Source of the DNA: an uncultured Collinsella sp.
GTDB taxonomy: Bacteria; Actinomycetota; Coriobacteriia; Coriobacteriales; Coriobacteriaceae
Assembly: GCA_959019775.1 (NCBI GenBank)
Contig: CAUEPS010000025.1
Location: forward strand, 1 to 21,578
Direction of reading: 5' to 3'
DNA: 21,578 bases
Made by a program: the position numbers and the translations under genes. This document shows, in pieces, positions 20,195-21,578 of the stretch. How positions within the stretch are numbered: position 1 is the first letter of the stretch; every line of letters begins with the position of its first letter. The notes beneath the pieces are model-generated. The model saw only the letters and a list, made by a program, of their open reading frames with translations, was not told the origin of the DNA and did no database searches.

Positions 20195-21472
20195 ATGAAC
20201 CCCCGTGGCAAGCACTTTATCGATGCGGTGGATCCCGACGAAAATGAAGTAAGCAATCCCGAGCAGCAGGCTCAGGATGCGGCGGAGCCTGTCGAGCCTC
20301 AATGGGAGACCAAAGGCACTCCGACGCCCCAGCCTGACGAAAAATCCCAGAGCAAGGTCGAGACTCCGTCCGACGCATCGGCAAAGACCGATGAAGCAGC
20401 GGCGCAGCCTGTTGATGAGGCAGAGTGGCCTTCGCTTGATGAGGCGGGACCTCAGCGTCGTCGACGCTCCAAAGAGTCGATCAAGCGCATCAAGCGCCGC
20501 CGCCGTATCCGCACGCTGCTGATCGTGCTGCTCGTGATTGGTGCGGTTGCTGCTGCCGGCTGGGGCTTTGTGAATCACAGCGTGAACCAAGGCAAAAAGA
20601 AGATTGAGGAAAAGACCGAAAAGGTCATTAAGGCCAAGGGCGACACCATTACCTATAACGGCAAGAAGTATGCGCTCAATAAGCATATGGCCACGGTGGC
20701 GTTTATCGGCTTTGATGGCCGCAATAACGATGACGGCACCCAGAAGGGCCAGTCCGATACCGTGATGGTCGTAGCGCTTAATACCGACACGGGCGAGGCC
20801 CGCGGCATTATCATCCCGCGCGACAGCATGGTTGCCGTAGATACGTATTCCAATGGTTCGTTTGCCGGCCAGGTGACCGAGCAGCTGTGCTTGCAGTTTG
20901 CCTATGGCACCGATGGCGACAACTCATCGGCACTGACGGCCGCCGCTGCCTCGCGCGTGCTCGATAACATTCCGGTCGACTATTACTACACGCTCAATAT
21001 CGAGGGCGTGGCTCCCATTAATGACTCCATCGGCGGTGTGACGCTGGTGCCTACGCAGACCGTGCCGGGCACGTCGGTTGTCGAGGGCCAGGAGACCACG
21101 CTGTTTGGTACAACGGCGGAAAAGTACGTGCAGTGGCGCGACACGACGAATCTGACGTCTTCACTGGATCGCACAGCGCGCCAGGTGAGCTACGTGCAGG
21201 CGTTTGCGTCGAAGGTACTCAGCAGTGCCAAGAGCAACCCCGCCATGCTCATCAGCCTGTATCAGGCCATGGGCGACTATACGTGGACCAATTTGGGTCT
21301 CGATGAGTTCAGCTATCTAGCGACTACGATGCTCGAGCACGGCCTGACTTCGTTTGATGTCGTGACGCTGCAGGGCACCATGCAGCAGGGCGACACCTTC
21401 GCCGAGTTCTACCTGGACCAGGACAACGTAAAGCAAACGGTCGTCGATACCTTCTATCATCCAGTCGACTAG
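20195..21472 (+). CDS. LytR-CpsA-Psr (LCP) family glycopolymer transferase
   Basis: This 425-residue protein has a long acidic/Pro-rich cytoplasmic region (1-85) and a very basic stretch RRRRSKESIKRIKRRRRIR (88-106). One membrane helix (107-125) leads to the extracytoplasmic LCP domain (about 165-335). Key motifs are IGFDGR (171-176), QSDTVMVVALN (186-196), IPRDS (207-211), DSIGGV (277-282) and SLDRTARQ, the Asp/Arg set that binds the lipid pyrophosphate and metal in this family. LCP enzymes move glycopolymers from undecaprenyl pyrophosphate to peptidoglycan, and in some actinobacteria to protein. Two bases separate it from the sortase gene. A family-typical second C-terminal domain is absent. 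Confidence 0.9.
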   Translation: MNPRGKHFIDAVDPDENEVSNPEQQAQDAAEPVEPQWETKGTPTPQPDEKSQSKVETPSDASAKTDEAAAQPVDEAEWPSLDEAGPQRRRRSKESIKRIKRRRRIRTLLIVLLVIGAVAAAGWGFVNHSVNQGKKKIEEKTEKVIKAKGDTITYNGKKYALNKHMATVAFIGFDGRNNDDGTQKGQSDTVMVVALNTDTGEARGIIIPRDSMVAVDTYSNGSFAGQVTEQLCLQFAYGTDGDNSSALTAAAASRVLDNIPVDYYYTLNIEGVAPINDSIGGVTLVPTQTVPGTSVVEGQETTLFGTTAEKYVQWRDTTNLTSSLDRTARQVSYVQAFASKVLSSAKSNPAMLISLYQAMGDYTWTNLGLDEFSYLATTMLEHGLTSFDVVTLQGTMQQGDTFAEFYLDQDNVKQTVVDTFYHPVD

Positions 21473-21475
21473 ATT

Positions 21476-21509
21476 GTTCCGCCGTTCGTTAGAACGGCGG
21501 AACTAATTT
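21476..21509 (+). terminator. terminator after the LCP gene
   Basis: GTTCCGCCGTTC (21476-21487) pairs perfectly with GAACGGCGGAAC (21492-21503), loop GTTA, followed by TAATTT. It starts three bases after the stop. The same left-arm 12-mer occurs three bases after the glmS stop (14355-14366). Confidence 0.8.
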
Positions 21510-21523
21510 CAAGACTTTAGTCT

Positions 21524-21569
21524 GCTGGCCGCGCAGCGGCCAGCTTTAAACCACCCGCTACGCGGGTGG
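21524..21569. repeat. two tandem perfect hairpins at the right edge
   Basis: GCTGGCCGC-GCA-GCGGCCAGC (21524-21544, 9-bp stem) is followed after six bases (TTTAAA) by CCACCCGC-TAC-GCGGGTGG (21551-21569, 8-bp stem). Tight paired hairpins joined by a TTTAAA linker resemble REP/BIME units or the structured end of an IS200/IS605-type element. The window ends here, so neither can be confirmed. Confidence 0.6.
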
Positions 21570-21578
21570 AGACAAACG

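Overview
The window looks like chromosomal DNA of a high-GC, Gram-positive gut actinobacterium of the Coriobacteriia, most likely Collinsella or a close relative. This is inferred from gene content and style: a Tat-type lipoprotein binding protein, a class B sortase beside an LCP protein, a free-standing LarE, an EF-G-like second copy, and GC-rich codons. No taxonomic search was possible. No rRNA, tRNA, CRISPR array, transposase or phage gene was seen.

Layout. 1-1370: the end of a PLP aminotransferase, then a PHP-family phosphoesterase. 1382-2815 (minus): an RlmD/TrmA-family RNA uracil methyltransferase. A large inverted-repeat element (2923-3061) sits in the divergent gap before 3155-5564, an amino-acid ABC importer (Tat lipoprotein, permease, ATPase) with a clear promoter and a perfect 20-bp palindrome. 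5875-7950: an EF-G-like GTPase with altered G3 and G4 motifs. 8080-10145 (minus): a secreted or anchored DNA-entry-type nuclease whose ribosome binding site lies inside a strong predicted hairpin, then LarE. 10319-12192: a HAD phosphatase/mutase convergent with a LacI-type regulator, separated by a 21-bp-stem terminator. 12504-14351: GlmS. 14463-16392: a FadR-type GntR regulator divergent from a UPF0324/YeiH-type membrane transporter. 16679-17896: a degenerate enhancer-binding-type regulator that kept its Fis-like HTH but lost its ATPase motifs. 17981-18556: a small basic membrane protein gene split by an in-frame TAG. 18724-21472: a small secreted protein with an SPATG sorting signal, a class B sortase and an LCP ligase.

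How the genes work together. The clearest functional units are the amino-acid importer operon, the GntR/transporter divergent pair, and the surface protein-sortase-LCP cluster. In the last, the substrate, the transpeptidase that would anchor it and a possible glycopolymer ligase are adjacent. GlmS feeds the same wall pathway by making glucosamine-6-phosphate.

The intergenic DNA is rich in structured repeats. Four hairpins share a 13-nt loop carrying GGGACAGG, and one of them has a completely different stem, which suggests a REP-like family defined by its loop. Other structures are a 35-bp-arm inverted repeat, an imperfect hairpin inside the ABC operon, a 7-bp tandem array, and a run of hairpins at the right edge.
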